Of a DNA stretch of 6,468 bases, positions 5,298-6,468 are shown piece by piece. How positions within the stretch are numbered: the first letter of the stretch is position 1; every line of letters begins with the position of its first letter. The notes under the pieces are model-generated. The model did no database searches and was not told where the DNA came from. It saw only the letters and a list, made by a program, of their open reading frames with translations. Location of the stretch: NCBI GenBank assembly GCA_001797745.1, contig MGQF01000018.1, forward strand, positions 23,958 through 30,425, given 5' to 3'. This stretch comes from Deltaproteobacteria bacterium RBG_13_52_11 (GTDB taxonomy: Bacteria > Desulfobacterota > B13-G15 > RBG-16-54-18). The position numbers and the translations under genes are program-made.

Positions 5298-5333
5298 ACC
5301 GTAGCAACTATTAAGGGGAAGGGGTGGGGCATT

Positions 5334-6468
5334 ATGATTACGGTCACTGATATCAGAGAGAGACAGCGGGATATGGCCCCAGGGGATACCACCGATATGG
5401 CCCTCTTCGTGCGCACCTCCGAAGAGGCCATGGAGGGGTGGAATCGCCAGCGGATCGTGGATGCCCTGATGAGGGAGACCTACATCGATCCCGATACCGC
5501 CGAGGCCATCAGCCAGGAGGTGGAGGAGATCATCCGGGGGAGCAAGATCAACATGGTGACTGCCCCCCTCGTCAGGGAGCTGGTGGATGCCAAACTCATC
5601 GAGCGGGGCCTGGAAGAGATCCGCAAACAGCACACGAGGCTCGGTATGCCGCTCTATGACGTCAACCAATTGATCATGCACCCGAACAGAGAGAACGCCA
5701 ACGTCCCCCATGGGCCGGAGGGCACCAATCTGACCTTGGCCGAGACCATCAAAAAAGAGTATGCCCTGCTGCACGTCTTCTCCCAGGAGGTGGCCGACGC
5801 CCACATGCGCGGGGATATCCATTTGCACGACCTGGGATTTATCGACCGCCCCTATTGCAGCGGTCAGTCCCTGGAATATATCAAGAAGTTCGGGCTCAAC
5901 CTCCCCAACTCCCTCTCCATGGCCAAGCCCGCCAAGCATCCTGAGGTGCTGTTGGCCCACATGGTGAAATTCGCCGCGGGCCTCCAGAGTCATTTCGCCG
6001 GTGCCATTGGGTGGGATGCAATCAACCTCTTCTTCGCCCCCTACCTCGTCGGGATGGGGGATGCGGAGGTAAAGCAACTGGCCCAGATGCTCATATTCGA
6101 GTTCTCCCAGCAGGCCGTGGCCCGGGGGGGACAGGCCATCTTCACCGACCTCAACCTCTACTGGGAGGTCCCCAGGCATTTTAGAGACGTCCCGGCCATC
6201 GGGCCCAAGGGGGAGTTCACCGGTAAGACCTACAAAGAGTACCTGAAGGAGGCCCAGCGGTTCGTGTGGGCCCTCTTCGATGTCTACAGTGAAGGGGATG
6301 GCGCAGGGCGCCCCTTCTTCTTCCCCAAACCCCTCGTGCACATCACCGAGGAGTTCTTCATGACGCCGGACCACGAGCGATTCCTCAATCATATCTGTGC
6401 CATCGCCGCGGACAAGGGTAATACGTACTTCGTCTTCGACCGGGGGGAGACGGCCAAGATATCGGAGT
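5334..6468 (+). CDS. nrdD: Anaerobic (class III) ribonucleoside-triphosphate reductase, N-terminal 378 codons
   Basis: Class III reductase makes deoxyribonucleotides from ribonucleoside triphosphates without oxygen, using a glycyl radical installed by the radical-SAM activase NrdG. The frame starts at ATG 5334 behind a G-rich stretch (GGGGAAGGGGTGGGG) and is still open at the right edge. The family is about 600-710 residues, so over half is present. Residues 35-110 (GWNRQRIVDALMRET to TRLGMPLYDV) are the usual N-terminal helical region; no clear canonical ATP-cone signature is visible. Then come KKEYALLHVFSQEVADAHMRG (140-160, broken here only by the usual variation), GDIHLHDL (160-167), RPYCSGQSL with Cys175 as the likely thiyl-radical cysteine, GGQAIFTDLN (265-274) and FFFPKP (328-333). 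The glycyl-radical loop and nrdG would lie beyond the window. Two promoters and paired NrdR-like boxes lie upstream. Confidence 0.93.
   Translation, partial: MITVTDIRERQRDMAPGDTTDMALFVRTSEEAMEGWNRQRIVDALMRETYIDPDTAEAISQEVEEIIRGSKINMVTAPLVRELVDAKLIERGLEEIRKQHTRLGMPLYDVNQLIMHPNRENANVPHGPEGTNLTLAETIKKEYALLHVFSQEVADAHMRGDIHLHDLGFIDRPYCSGQSLEYIKKFGLNLPNSLSMAKPAKHPEVLLAHMVKFAAGLQSHFAGAIGWDAINLFFAPYLVGMGDAEVKQLAQMLIFEFSQQAVARGGQAIFTDLNLYWEVPRHFRDVPAIGPKGEFTGKTYKEYLKEAQRFVWALFDVYSEGDGAGRPFFFPKPLVHITEEFFMTPDHERFLNHICAIAADKGNTYFVFDRGETAKISE

Larger units (their letters stand above)
5018..5333. other. Intergenic control region before nrdD
   Basis: This 316-bp stretch between the polyferredoxin stop and nrdD has no plus-strand gene. 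Its left part (to 5111) is covered by the small minus-strand ORF. Its middle (5165-5222) holds an inverted repeat, tandem promoter units and the first NrdR-like box. Its right part (5201-5315) is strikingly AT-rich compared with the GC-rich genes and contains the second NrdR-like box, a palindrome and short direct repeats. I saw no tRNA or recognisable riboswitch core. Confidence 0.7.

Noticed and set aside
5018..5333. Cobalamin or other riboswitch before nrdD
   Set aside because: No conserved riboswitch core was recognised, and class III reductase does not use B12.
4965..6392. 475-residue minus-strand frame across nrdD and the intergenic region
   Set aside because: Most of it is antisense to the clearly conserved nrdD coding sequence. 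Only the last 48 codons have their own ribosome-binding site, and these are reported separately.

Overview
The window comes from a GC-rich anaerobic bacterium, probably a Desulfobacterota-type (former deltaproteobacterial) lineage or a similar anaerobe. This is inferred from gene content: an oxygen-sensitive class III ribonucleotide reductase, a multi-cluster membrane polyferredoxin beside a Tat-exported DUF362 protein, and purine/methylthioadenosine salvage genes. No rRNA, tRNA, insertion sequence, CRISPR array or phage gene was seen, so the exact taxon cannot be fixed.

Left part (1-2420, minus strand): a tight three-gene operon read right to left. It holds a family-2 nucleoside phosphorylase (MTAP/MTI-phosphorylase type), an MtaD-like amidohydrolase (5'-methylthioadenosine/S-adenosylhomocysteine deaminase), and a Mut7-C RNase-domain protein whose last codons run off the left edge. 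Both junctions are 4-base ATGA stop/start overlaps. The first two genes suggest methylthioadenosine is deaminated to methylthioinosine and then cleaved by phosphate.

Centre (2421-5017, plus strand): a 112-bp divergent promoter region has good sigma70-type elements on both strands. It is followed by a Tat-signal DUF362 protein and a roughly 510-residue polyferredoxin. The polyferredoxin looks like a NapH-type membrane protein fused to a NapG/MauM-type ferredoxin, with six cysteine clusters and an internal twin-arginine/hydrophobic segment. The pair looks like a redox module that moves electrons across the membrane towards a periplasmic partner. Its substrate is unknown. The polyferredoxin start codon is a puzzle, because family-like N-terminal sequence lies upstream of the first canonical start.

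Right part (5018-6468): a 316-bp region, AT-rich in its right half, leads into the first 378 codons of nrdD. It contains two near-identical tandem units, each carrying a TTGACA -35 box. It also has two candidate NrdR boxes 31 bp apart that overlap the promoters, and a 20-bp imperfect palindrome in the leader. A 48-codon minus-strand ORF with a strong Shine-Dalgarno sequence starts in this region and runs antisense into the end of the polyferredoxin gene.

The best candidates for something undescribed are the DUF362/polyferredoxin transmembrane redox pair, the polyferredoxin start, the small antisense ORF, and the compound nrdD control region.
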